A DNA stretch of 64,000 nt from the NCBI GenBank assembly GCA_015068855.1, contig SVJS01000003.1, forward strand, positions 1 to 64,000, given 5' to 3'. Made by a program: the position numbers and the translations under genes. The notes beneath the pieces were generated by a model. That model saw only the letters and a list, made by a program, of their open reading frames with translations, did not search any database and had not been told where the DNA came from. Shown here piece after piece: positions 45,426 to 52,780 of this stretch. This DNA comes from Oscillospiraceae bacterium (lineage in GTDB: Bacteria; Bacillota; Clostridia; UBA1381; UBA9506). Each line of letters begins with the position of its first letter. Positions within the stretch are counted from its first letter, which is position 1.

Positions 45426-46130
45426 ATGCGTTTAGGGGTTAGGCGGCGGATATGTTTCCGTCATCCAAGGCATAGCCTGCGAGGGATATCCGCTTATCTG
45501 ATAATCCTTTTTTTACTGTTTTTATTTGTTGCTTCTGGCTTATATTTTATAAAAATTGTCAACCCTTTGCTCTTGATGCAAGCAGAAAATCAAACCAGAG
45601 TTTTGGCAGAGCAGGCTGTTCAACGTGCGGTGAATCGCTTATTTTTACAAGCAGAAACAGAGGATTTTCTTACGCTGTCTTACATGCAGGATGGCAGCAT
45701 AAGTGTTGCTGATGCCAAGGTAAATCAAATTAATCAAATGAAGGCACAGGCCTCGCTTGCTATCCAAAAGGAGCTTGACAAGCTTTCGGAAACGGAAATT
45801 TCGATTCCGCTGGGCAGCGTCAGCGGGTGTTCTCTTTTTGCAGGGCTTGGTCCCTATCTGCCGGTAAAACTCATGCCCTACGGCCGCACGAATGTTAATT
45901 TTGAAAGCCGCTTTTCGTCTGCCGGTGTTAATCAGACCCATCTTGAAATTAATTTGTTGGCTCATTGTTACGTCAACATGGTGTTGCCGGCCAGCCGTGT
46001 GGCAACTGACATGGAAACCAAATTGCCGGTTGTGCAGACAATTATTGTGGGAAAGGTGCCGGATAATTATGTGAACATCGACCGCATGGGGGAAGATTTT
46101 GAGGGCGATGTTTTAGATATCATCGGATAA
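45426..46130 (+). CDS. yunB: Sporulation protein YunB
   Basis: About 234 residues from the ATG at 45426, eight bases after GGGAGGGG; the frame's upstream TTG has no site. One N-terminal membrane helix (ISAYLIILFLLFLFVASGLYFI) and an outer domain with INQMKAQASLAIQKELDK, ISIPLGSVSGCSLFAGLGP, and VNIDRMGEDF. YunB is required for normal spore maturation in Bacillus. It follows ylbJ by 55 bases and is closed by a strong terminator. Confidence 0.9.
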   Translation: MRLGVRRRICFRHPRHSLRGISAYLIILFLLFLFVASGLYFIKIVNPLLLMQAENQTRVLAEQAVQRAVNRLFLQAETEDFLTLSYMQDGSISVADAKVNQINQMKAQASLAIQKELDKLSETEISIPLGSVSGCSLFAGLGPYLPVKLMPYGRTNVNFESRFSSAGVNQTHLEINLLAHCYVNMVLPASRVATDMETKLPVVQTIIVGKVPDNYVNIDRMGEDFEGDVLDIIG

Positions 46131-46179
46131 AAAAAGTGGGATGTAAAAAACTTGGTTTTTTACACCCACCCTTTTTTTT
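46129..46179. terminator. Terminator after yunB
   Basis: Long hairpin, AAAAAAGTGGGATGTAAAAA paired with TTTTTACACCCACCCTTTTTT, running into at least eight T. It also faces the convergent YbaK-type gene. Confidence 0.88.
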
Positions 46180-46253
46180 AGGAGCTTTTATAATTTCCGT
46201 ATTATGATCACCTTTTTACGTTCTGGACCTTTTTTACATCCCCATTTTATGTA

Positions 46254-46727
46254 TTATGCATCTTTCAGCTTACAAACGTCAACCCATCCCTTAGCACGTG
46301 AGCAGGTTTCAAGCTCTTTTAGCGTTAAACCAATGGCGCTGTTTGCAGTGCCGCAGGCGGGGTAGACAAGAGGGAAGCGCTTTAAGGAATCATCCAGATA
46401 AACCGCAACGTCTTCGGGCACGGCGAAGGGACAAACACCGCCGATGGGATGGCCCACCATGGTCAAAAGCTGTTCTGCTGACAGCATCTTGGCCTTGGTT
46501 GAAAAACGTGCTTTATATTTGGCGTTGTCAATCTTAACATCTCCGGCCGCCACAATTAAAATGGCTTTTTCATCCACCAAAAATGACAGGGTTTTGGCAA
46601 TTCGTCCTTCCTCGCAACCAACAGCAGCGGCTGCCAGACTAACAGTTGCGCTGGATTCGGAAAATTCCATAACCTTATCGGCAACACCGAATTGTTCTAA
46701 ATATTGAATTACTGTTTCGATAGCCAT
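46254..46727 (-). CDS. YbaK/EbsC-type aminoacyl-tRNA deacylase
   Basis: 157 residues. SESSATVSLAAAAVGCEEGRIAKTLSFLVD near the N-terminus (the catalytic-site lysine lies in IAKTL), VGHPIGGVCPFA, and CGTANSAIGLTLKEL at the end define the YbaK/ProX family. These enzymes remove wrongly attached amino acids, typically Cys or Ala on tRNA-Pro. They stand alone in the cytoplasm. Specificity within the family cannot be read from the sequence. Confidence 0.88.
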   Translation of the reverse strand: MAIETVIQYLEQFGVADKVMEFSESSATVSLAAAAVGCEEGRIAKTLSFLVDEKAILIVAAGDVKIDNAKYKARFSTKAKMLSAEQLLTMVGHPIGGVCPFAVPEDVAVYLDDSLKRFPLVYPACGTANSAIGLTLKELETCSRAKGWVDVCKLKDA

Positions 46728-46802
46728 ATTCTTCTCCTTTGTTTTCTCTCATACTTATTTTATTGTAGCAGATGCGGACGGTTTTGACAATGGTTTTCTA
46801 TC

Positions 46803-47717
46803 TTAAATTGAAACGAGGTATAGAAGCATTCGCAAATTATCCTCAAAAATTGTATCAAAGCAAGACAGCGGCAGCGGGTTTTCGCCCAGACCCACCTCAA
46901 TGGTAAAGGCAGGGATGCGAAAGGTTTTAATCACCCAATCCTTATAGCCGGAGCAGGAGGCAATGCCATCTGTCTGGTCTAATTCATAGCCGGAAATGGT
47001 CGCCATATTGGCGGCGATTTCCTTGCTCTGTTCGGTTTCCAACCCGTTAAAATCATGGTAGATGACTTGCCCCTGGCTATGATAGGCGACGGCAATGTCG
47101 GGCCTGAAATGCCTTGTAAAGTCGGCGACGGCTTTGCTTTCGGGTTCGCTTTCCGGGTGCGGTCCCGAAAAGCGGGTGGGTGCGGGTCCGTAAATTCCCA
47201 GACGGGACTGGTGCATAACGCCTAAGTCAAAATCAGCATCGTAATTGTGGTTTAAGTCAATGCCGTTAATGTTGGCCTGCCATTTGGAAAAATCATGGCT
47301 GTCTTTGTTGTAAGAGAGCAGTCTGGTCTTGGTCAGGGGTGGCAGGGGCTCTGAAAGACCGCGCAGCGAAAGCTCCACACCATCCGGATTAACCATGGGG
47401 CAGATGACGAGGGAAACATTGTGATAGACCGTAGCCAAATCAACGCGCCCGATAGCTGTGCCGCTTTGTTTTCTGTGGCAGAATTCCTCTAACATGCGCA
47501 TGAGCAAAAGAGAGGTAATCCACTCCATGCCGTGATGGGCTCCATTCAGAAACAGTTTTCGTTTGCCGTTGCCAAAGCTGAGGCAGGAAAGCTTTCGTCC
47601 GCAAACGGATTCGCCGATGGAGAAGACTTCGAGAAAGTGATATTCCCGGCACAGAGCCTCAATGTCTGCCTGTAAACAATCATAGGTATAGTTTTGCTTT
47701 GTGTTGACGATATACAA
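46803..47717 (-). CDS. M14 family zinc carboxypeptidase (gamma-D-glutamyl-meso-diaminopimelate peptidase-like)
   Basis: 304 residues, no signal peptide. Zinc ligands: HHGMEW (His and Glu) and AYHSQG; catalytic Glu in FTIEVGLG; substrate arginine region GIDLNHNYD. Closest in layout to the spore-lytic/peptidoglycan endopeptidases (ENP1/MpaA group) that cut gamma-D-Glu to diaminopimelate bonds. The start is a TTG whose AGGGTGGTG site lies in the 3' arm of a hairpin (47717-47769). The conserved domain begins within ten residues, so a much later start is unlikely. Confidence 0.85.
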   Translation of the reverse strand: MYIVNTKQNYTYDCLQADIEALCREYHFLEVFSIGESVCGRKLSCLSFGNGKRKLFLNGAHHGMEWITSLLLMRMLEEFCHRKQSGTAIGRVDLATVYHNVSLVICPMVNPDGVELSLRGLSEPLPPLTKTRLLSYNKDSHDFSKWQANINGIDLNHNYDADFDLGVMHQSRLGIYGPAPTRFSGPHPESEPESKAVADFTRHFRPDIAVAYHSQGQVIYHDFNGLETEQSKEIAANMATISGYELDQTDGIASCSGYKDWVIKTFRIPAFTIEVGLGENPLPLSCFDTIFEDNLRMLLYLVSI

Positions 47718-47769
47718 AAAAACACCACCCTATTATAGTTGATACTACTATTATATAGGTGTGGTGTTT
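47717..47769. terminator. Large hairpin between rubredoxin and the M14 gene
   Basis: Outer stem AAAACACCAC (47718-47727) with GTGGTGTTTT (47760-47769) and an inner AT-rich stem. On the minus strand it ends in six T or more, as a terminator for rubredoxin. Its 3' arm on the minus strand is also the ribosome site of the M14 gene. Confidence 0.7.
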
Positions 47770-47782
47770 TGTTTAGAATGCG

Positions 47783-47944
47783 TTATGCAACCGGTTCAAA
47801 TACGTCTTTACCGAGTCCGCAAAGGGGGCAAACCCAATCTTCCGGTAAATCCTCAAAAGCAGTACCGGGGGCAATGCCGTTATCCGGGTCACCGGTGGCG
47901 GGATCGTAAACATAACCGCAGGCTGTACATTCAAATTTCTCCAT
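47783..47944 (-). CDS. Rubredoxin
   Basis: 53 residues, translated directly: begins [20 protein letters not shown] and ends GKDVFEPVA. Four iron-binding cysteines sit in two CxxC-G-type knuckles (Cys6/Cys9 and Cys39/Cys42) with the aromatic residues Tyr11, Tyr13 and Trp37 in their family positions. It is a small one-electron carrier used by anaerobes, often in oxygen or peroxide detoxification. GGAGGAC stands eight or so bases before the ATG. No partner oxidoreductase is adjacent. Confidence 0.96.
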   Translation of the reverse strand: MEKFECTACGYVYDPATGDPDNGIAPGTAFEDLPEDWVCPLCGLGKDVFEPVA

Positions 47945-48068
47945 TATAACGTCCTCCTTTTTTTATGGTAAGTACACAAATAGTATACCACATTTTCAAC
48001 AAGAATACAATTATTTAACAAAAATTATTTTTTTGCCGAAAAAAAGGGGAAAACAGGCCAAAATACAC

Positions 48069-48097
48069 TTGACTTTTTTGACAAAATGTTATATAAT
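48069..48097 (+). promoter_or_regulatory. Sigma-A promoter of the DeoR gene and probably the whole dehydrogenase operon
   Basis: TTGACT (48069-48074), 17-base spacer, TATAAT (48092-48097). Confidence 0.85.
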
Positions 48098-48126
48098 AAC
48101 ATCAAAATGAAAAAAATTAACATTTT
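48083..48126. promoter_or_regulatory. Probable DeoR operator with three TAACAT half-sites
   Basis: A perfect palindrome ATGTTAT-ATA-ATAACAT (48086-48102) covers the -10 box. A further TAACATTTT (48118-48126) is the exact inverse of AAAATGTTA (48083-48091). This is as expected for autoregulation by the adjacent DeoR-type repressor; binding is inferred. Confidence 0.7.
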
Positions 48127-48144
48127 TGATGGGTGGTGGAAGTG

Positions 48145-48912
48145 TTGAAGGGAAGACGGCAAGCCATTTCAGACCTAATCGAACAGCGTGGCGAAATCAG
48201 CCTGCATGAGCTGGAAGCAATCTTTCCGGATGTCTCTTCCATGACCATTCGCCGCGATTTGGACCATTTGGAGCAGGAGCATTTATTGGTCAAAATCAGG
48301 GGTGGTGTGATGTCGCTTTCGCATTTATCCCGCAGCGTTCTGCAAAACGCAGAGGGTGACTATGCCCAGCGTGAGTTTTTGAATGCAGAAGGCAAGCGCA
48401 TCATTGCGGAAAAGGCAGCGCCCTTTGCTGAAACAGGTCGCAGCATTTTCATTGATGCAGGTTCAACCATGATGCAGCTTGCAAGGCTTTTACATACCGG
48501 TCGTTTTTCGGTTGTGACCAATGGTGTCAATGTTTCGCTGGAACTCTCCCAGAACAAAAGTGCAACAGTGAATCTGGTCGGCGGGGAATTAAACCGAAAC
48601 AACCTGTGCGTGTCGGGTGCCGGTGCCTTGGAGCATCTTCGCAACATTAACATTGATGTTGCTTTTATGGCCGCCAGCGGCTATACCGTTGAAGACGGTT
48701 TTACCAACGGCAGCTACTATGAGTATGAACTTAAACGCCACATTGTGCAGAAGGCTAAAAAGACAATTGTTTTAATGGACAGCACAAAGCGTGGAAAAAC
48801 CATGACCTACACGTTCTGTCGTCCCGAAGAGGTTGACGTTTTGATTATGGATAAAAAGCCGGACGCTGAGCTTCTAAAAGTGGCAAAGGCAACGGGTATG
48901 CAGATTTTATAA
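48145..48912 (+). CDS. DeoR/GlpR family sugar-responsive repressor
   Basis: About 255 residues. I take the TTG at 48145, five bases after GGTGG; in-frame GTG codons at 48133-48142 are alternatives. The N-terminal winged helix is typical (RRQAISDLIEQRGEISLHELEAIF, SSMTIRRDLDHLEQEHLLVKIRGG). The C-terminal DeoRC sensor has FIDAGSTMMQLARLL, VVTNGVNVSLEL, and MDSTKRGK. This family binds phosphorylated sugars as inducers. It probably controls the following five genes, which would make a sugar or polyol phosphate the inducer. Confidence 0.92.
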   Translation: MKGRRQAISDLIEQRGEISLHELEAIFPDVSSMTIRRDLDHLEQEHLLVKIRGGVMSLSHLSRSVLQNAEGDYAQREFLNAEGKRIIAEKAAPFAETGRSIFIDAGSTMMQLARLLHTGRFSVVTNGVNVSLELSQNKSATVNLVGGELNRNNLCVSGAGALEHLRNINIDVAFMAASGYTVEDGFTNGSYYEYELKRHIVQKAKKTIVLMDSTKRGKTMTYTFCRPEEVDVLIMDKKPDAELLKVAKATGMQIL

Positions 48913-48945
48913 GTCGTTTAACCAAGTTAACAATATATTAAATAA

Positions 48946-48966
48946 ACAGCCGCACCCCGTGCGGCG
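48946..48966 (+). other. GC-rich hairpin before the sorE-like gene
   Basis: GCCGCAC-CCC-GTGCGGC hairpin (about 48950-48966) lies 15 bases before the start of the next gene, without a T-run. It may stabilise the message or mark a processing site. Confidence 0.5.
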
Positions 48967-48981
48967 GAATGGAGTGTCAAC

Positions 48982-50229
48982 ATGAAAACAAAGGCCGTAA
49001 GACTGTATGGAAAAAATGACCTGCGTCTGGAAGAATTTGAATTGCCTGCCATTAAAGATGATGAAATTCTGGCACATGTCATTTCTGACAGCATTTGTAT
49101 GTCTTCTTACAAGGCATCCATCCAGGGCGAAGACCACAAGCGTGTTCCCAACGACATTGCAGAAAACCCGATTATCATCGGTCATGAATTCTGCGGTGAA
49201 ATTGTTCAGGTTGGTTCCAAATGGAAGGACCAGTACAAGGAAGGACAGAGATTTGCCATTCAGCCTGCTATCAACTATAAGGGCTCTCTGGCAGCACCGG
49301 GCTATTCGTATCCCCACATTGGCGGTAGCTCCACCTATGTTATCATCCCTCACGAATTCATGGAAATGGGTTGCCTGCTTCCGTATAACGGCGAGGCTTT
49401 CTTCTATGGTTCCGTTGCAGAGCCTATGAGCTGCATCGTTGGCGGTTTCCATGCTAACTACCACACAACAGCCGGTTCCTATGTGCATGACATGGGTACG
49501 GTTATCGGCGGTAACATGGCTATCTTAGCCGGCGTTGGTCCGATGGGTCTCGGCGCCATTGACTATGCGATTCATAACGAAAGAAAGCCGAAGCTTTTGG
49601 TTGTTACTGATATCGACCAGGCTCGTCTTGACCGCGCAGCTTCTATCTTAACCGTTGAAGAAGCAGCTAAAAACGGCATCAAGCTGGTTTACTTAAACAC
49701 AGGCAACATCGAAGATCCCGTTGCCGAAATGATGAAACTGACAGACGGCAAGGGCTATGATGATGTATTCGTTTTTGCTCCTGTTAAACCCGTTGTTGAA
49801 ATGGGCGATAAAATTCTGGGTAAGGACGGCTGCTTAAACTTCTTTGCCGGCCCGACCAACACAGCTTTCTCTGCTGAATTCAATTTCTATAATGTTCACT
49901 ATGCTTCCACACACATTGTTGGTACCAGCGGTGGTAACACAGATGACATGATTGAATCCATTAAGATGATGGAAGAGGGCAAGCTCAATCCGGCTATGAT
50001 GATTACGCATGTAGGCGGTATTGATTCTATCATTGACACCACTTTGAACCTGCCGAAAATTCCCGGCGGTAAGAAGCTGGTTTACTTAAACATTGAAATG
50101 CCCATGACAGCCATTGCTGACTTTGCAAGCTCTGATGACGCTGTTCTTCGTGAAATCGCCAAGATTGTTGAGAAGAATAACGGCATTTGGTGCAAAGAAG
50201 CAGAGGATTATCTCCTGGCTAACAAATAA
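48982..50229 (+). CDS. L-sorbose-1-phosphate reductase-like zinc-dependent dehydrogenase
   Basis: 415 residues, medium-chain dehydrogenase/reductase. IIGHEFCGEIVQVG carries the zinc-binding His-Glu; the cofactor fold is at AILAGVGPMGLGAIDYAI. The long N-terminal catalytic domain (ISDSICMSSYKASIQGEDHKR, NYKGSLAAPGYSYPHIGG, GSVAEPMSCIVGGFHANYH) is closest to SorE, which reduces L-sorbose 1-phosphate to glucitol 6-phosphate. The real substrate here is open; polyol phosphate/ketose phosphate or a free polyol are the options. First structural gene after the DeoR regulator, with GGAG before the ATG. Confidence 0.85.
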   Translation: MKTKAVRLYGKNDLRLEEFELPAIKDDEILAHVISDSICMSSYKASIQGEDHKRVPNDIAENPIIIGHEFCGEIVQVGSKWKDQYKEGQRFAIQPAINYKGSLAAPGYSYPHIGGSSTYVIIPHEFMEMGCLLPYNGEAFFYGSVAEPMSCIVGGFHANYHTTAGSYVHDMGTVIGGNMAILAGVGPMGLGAIDYAIHNERKPKLLVVTDIDQARLDRAASILTVEEAAKNGIKLVYLNTGNIEDPVAEMMKLTDGKGYDDVFVFAPVKPVVEMGDKILGKDGCLNFFAGPTNTAFSAEFNFYNVHYASTHIVGTSGGNTDDMIESIKMMEEGKLNPAMMITHVGGIDSIIDTTLNLPKIPGGKKLVYLNIEMPMTAIADFASSDDAVLREIAKIVEKNNGIWCKEAEDYLLANK

Positions 50230-50241
50230 GCTGAGACAATG

Positions 50242-50271
50242 CCCGGACCCGCCTGAGCGGGTCTGGGTTTT
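50242..50271 (+). terminator. Intra-operon hairpin with short T-run (attenuator-like)
   Basis: 11 bp stem with one G-U (50242-50252 with 50257-50267), then TTTT. A second stem GCCCG/CGGGC follows at 50273-50286. It stands in the 110-base gap between the two dehydrogenase genes and could reduce expression of the downstream genes. Confidence 0.65.
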
Positions 50272-50339
50272 AGCCCGTTTACGGGCCTCTGTTTTGCAAT
50301 GAATTTTATTTGCGGATACGTAAGAAAGGAAGGGTTTAC

Positions 50340-51374
50340 ATGGAACTGTATAAAATTGCACCGGTCATCCGTGCCGCCATGGGTGCCGACGTGCTTTCTT
50401 ATGCTGAAACCGGAGCAGCTGACGTAACACTTTCCGGTGTAACAGAAGAAAACGTTGTTGAAAAAGTAAAGGCAGCAGGCCTTGCCGGCAAGGCAAGTGT
50501 TAAGGTTGAAGGCCTTGGTGTTTTCACAGCGCAAAAAGCCACGGCAAAAGGTCGTCTGGCCGGCAAAATTGCTATCGTTACCGGCTCTGCACAGGGCTTT
50601 GGTCTCGGTATTGCTGAGGCAATGCTGGCAGAAGGCGCCTATGTTGTGATTGCTGACCTGAACATTGACCTGGCTGCAAGCGTTGCAGCAAACCTCTGCG
50701 AGAAAAATGGTGCCGGTCGCGCTATGGCTTGCAAGGTTGACGTTTCTAATGAAGAATCTGTTGAAGCTATGATTGCTGACACCGTTCGCGGTTTCGGCGG
50801 TCTGGACATTTTCGTTAACAATGCCGGCGTGTTAAAGGCCGGTAACTTAGAGGAAATGGACGTTAAGAGCTTTGACTTTGTTACCAGAATTAACTACACA
50901 GCGTATTACATCTGTGCAAAGTATGCGTCCCGTGTTATGAAACTCCAGCATGCTGTTTGCCCCGATGCGTATTATGATATTATTCAGATTAACTCCAAGT
51001 CCGGCTTAGAGGGCTCCAACAAGAACTTTGCGTATGCCGGGGGTAAGTTCGGCGGTATTGGTCTGACTCAGAGCTTTGCGCTGGAATTGGTTGAGTTTAA
51101 CATCAAGGTTAACTCCATTTGCCCCGGTAATTTCTATGATGGTCCCCTGTGGTCTGACCCGGAAAAAGGTCTGTTTGTGCAGTACTTAAAGACGGGTAAG
51201 GTTCCCGGTGCAAAAACAGTTGAAGATGTTAAAAAGTTCTACGAGGCGAAAACGCCCATTAAGCGCGGCTGTGTGCCCCTTGATGTTGCTCGTGCAATTT
51301 TCTATATTGTGGAGCAGGAATATGAAACAGGCCAGGCTGTTCCGGTTACCGGCGGTCAGGTTATGTTAAATTAG
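50340..51374 (+). CDS. Sorbitol-6-phosphate 2-dehydrogenase-like SDR with N-terminal extension
   Basis: About 344 residues from the ATG at 50340 with AAGGAAGG upstream. Short-chain dehydrogenase domain from about residue 75: cofactor loop VTGSAQGFGLG (about 80-90), NNAG, catalytic Ser in INSKSG, and YAGGK (Tyr and Lys). The first about 75 residues are an extra segment (ending VEGLGVFTAQKATAKGRL) resembling the tail of the class II aldolase part in aldolase-SDR fusion proteins, so it may be a remnant. SrlD-like members interconvert sorbitol 6-phosphate and fructose 6-phosphate. Confidence 0.83.
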   Translation: MELYKIAPVIRAAMGADVLSYAETGAADVTLSGVTEENVVEKVKAAGLAGKASVKVEGLGVFTAQKATAKGRLAGKIAIVTGSAQGFGLGIAEAMLAEGAYVVIADLNIDLAASVAANLCEKNGAGRAMACKVDVSNEESVEAMIADTVRGFGGLDIFVNNAGVLKAGNLEEMDVKSFDFVTRINYTAYYICAKYASRVMKLQHAVCPDAYYDIIQINSKSGLEGSNKNFAYAGGKFGGIGLTQSFALELVEFNIKVNSICPGNFYDGPLWSDPEKGLFVQYLKTGKVPGAKTVEDVKKFYEAKTPIKRGCVPLDVARAIFYIVEQEYETGQAVPVTGGQVMLN

Positions 51375-51409
51375 TTTTTATTTAAGAATTACATAAAGGA
51401 GAGGATTTT

Positions 51410-52750
51410 ATGGCAACACCGGTAATTATGCCGAGACAGGGTCAGTCCGTTGAAAGTTGTATCATCGGAACCTGGCACAAGAAAAAAGGCGACAAAGTTG
51501 AAGTAGGCGACCTTTTGTTCACCTATGAAACAGACAAAGCAACATTTGATGAAGAAGCAACTGTTGCAGGTACCTTGATTGATGTTTTCTTTGAAGAAGG
51601 CGACGACGTTGAGTGCTTGCTGAACGTTTGCGTTATCGGCGAAGAAGGTGAAGATACCGCAGCATTTCGTCCCGCTGGTGAAGAAGCTCCTGCAGAAACA
51701 GCCGCTCCCGCAGCCGAGGCAGCACCTGCCGCAACCGCAGCAGCTCCTGTTGCAAAGGTTTCTGACACCGCAAAGGAAAACGTATTCATTTCTCCCAGAG
51801 CTAAAAATCATGCCGATAAATTGGGTGTTGACATTCGCTTTGCAGAAGGCAGCGGCCCCAACGGTCGTGTGATTGAGCGCGATGTGGAAGCTTTAGCGCA
51901 GAGTGGTGTAGCATTTACTAAGGCTGCACAGACAGATGGTGCTGCAAGCACAGATAAATTTGAAGGCACAGGCATCGGCGGTCGCGTAAGCACCGGCGAT
52001 TTGGCAAGACCGGTAGCCGAAGCAGTTGCAGAAGCTATGAAGGCAGAAGAAGGCGTAGCATTCACAGATGTACCGCTGACCAACATCAGAAAGGTTATCT
52101 CCAAGGCAATGCACAACTCCCTGTCCTCCACAGCACAGCTGACCTTGAACACAAGCTTCGATGCAACCGAAATCATGGCATATCGCAAGAAGCTGAAAGC
52201 CAATGCAGAAAAGCTGGGTCTTGGCAACATCACCTTGAACGATATCGTTCTGTATGCTGTTTCCAGAACTCTGTTAAACCACAAGGACTTAAATGCCAAC
52301 ATGCTGGATGACAAAATGCGCATCTTCAATCATGTTAATCTGGGTGTTGCCGTTGACACACCCCGTGGCCTGATGGTTCCCAATATCTTCTGTGCAGAAC
52401 TCAAGAGCCTGTCACAAATCAGTGCTGAAACCAAGGAACTGGCCGGCGCTTGCCAGGGCGGCACAATCAGCCCCGACCTCTTAAATGGCGGTAGCTTCAC
52501 GGTTACCAACTTAGGTTCCTTCGGTATTGAATCCTTCACACCGGTATTAAATGCACCGCAGACCGGTATTTTGGGCGTTGACAACATTGTTCAGCGTGCA
52601 AAAGAAGTAAACGGCGAAATCGTTTACTATCCGGCAATGGGCTTGTCCCTCACATTCGACCACAGAGCTGTCGATGGTGCACCGGCTGCTAAGTTCTTAC
52701 AGGAACTGAAAGCCAACCTGGAAAACTTCAGCGTTTTATTAGCGAAATAA
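51410..52750 (+). CDS. Dihydrolipoyllysine-residue acyltransferase (E2 component)
   Basis: 446 residues. One N-terminal lipoyl domain with the modified Lys43 in YETDKATFDEEA; an Ala/Pro-rich linker; a peripheral subunit-binding domain (about 125-160, SPRAKNHADKLGVDIRF, GRVIERDVEAL); a second Ala/Thr-rich linker; and the catalytic 2-oxoacid dehydrogenase acyltransferase core with FDHRAVDGAPAAKFL. It forms the complex core and passes the acyl group to CoA. Follows the SDR by 35 bases. Confidence 0.92.
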   Translation: MATPVIMPRQGQSVESCIIGTWHKKKGDKVEVGDLLFTYETDKATFDEEATVAGTLIDVFFEEGDDVECLLNVCVIGEEGEDTAAFRPAGEEAPAETAAPAAEAAPAATAAAPVAKVSDTAKENVFISPRAKNHADKLGVDIRFAEGSGPNGRVIERDVEALAQSGVAFTKAAQTDGAASTDKFEGTGIGGRVSTGDLARPVAEAVAEAMKAEEGVAFTDVPLTNIRKVISKAMHNSLSSTAQLTLNTSFDATEIMAYRKKLKANAEKLGLGNITLNDIVLYAVSRTLLNHKDLNANMLDDKMRIFNHVNLGVAVDTPRGLMVPNIFCAELKSLSQISAETKELAGACQGGTISPDLLNGGSFTVTNLGSFGIESFTPVLNAPQTGILGVDNIVQRAKEVNGEIVYYPAMGLSLTFDHRAVDGAPAAKFLQELKANLENFSVLLAK

Positions 52751-52780
52751 TTAATTTTAGAATAGAAAGAAGGCAATATC

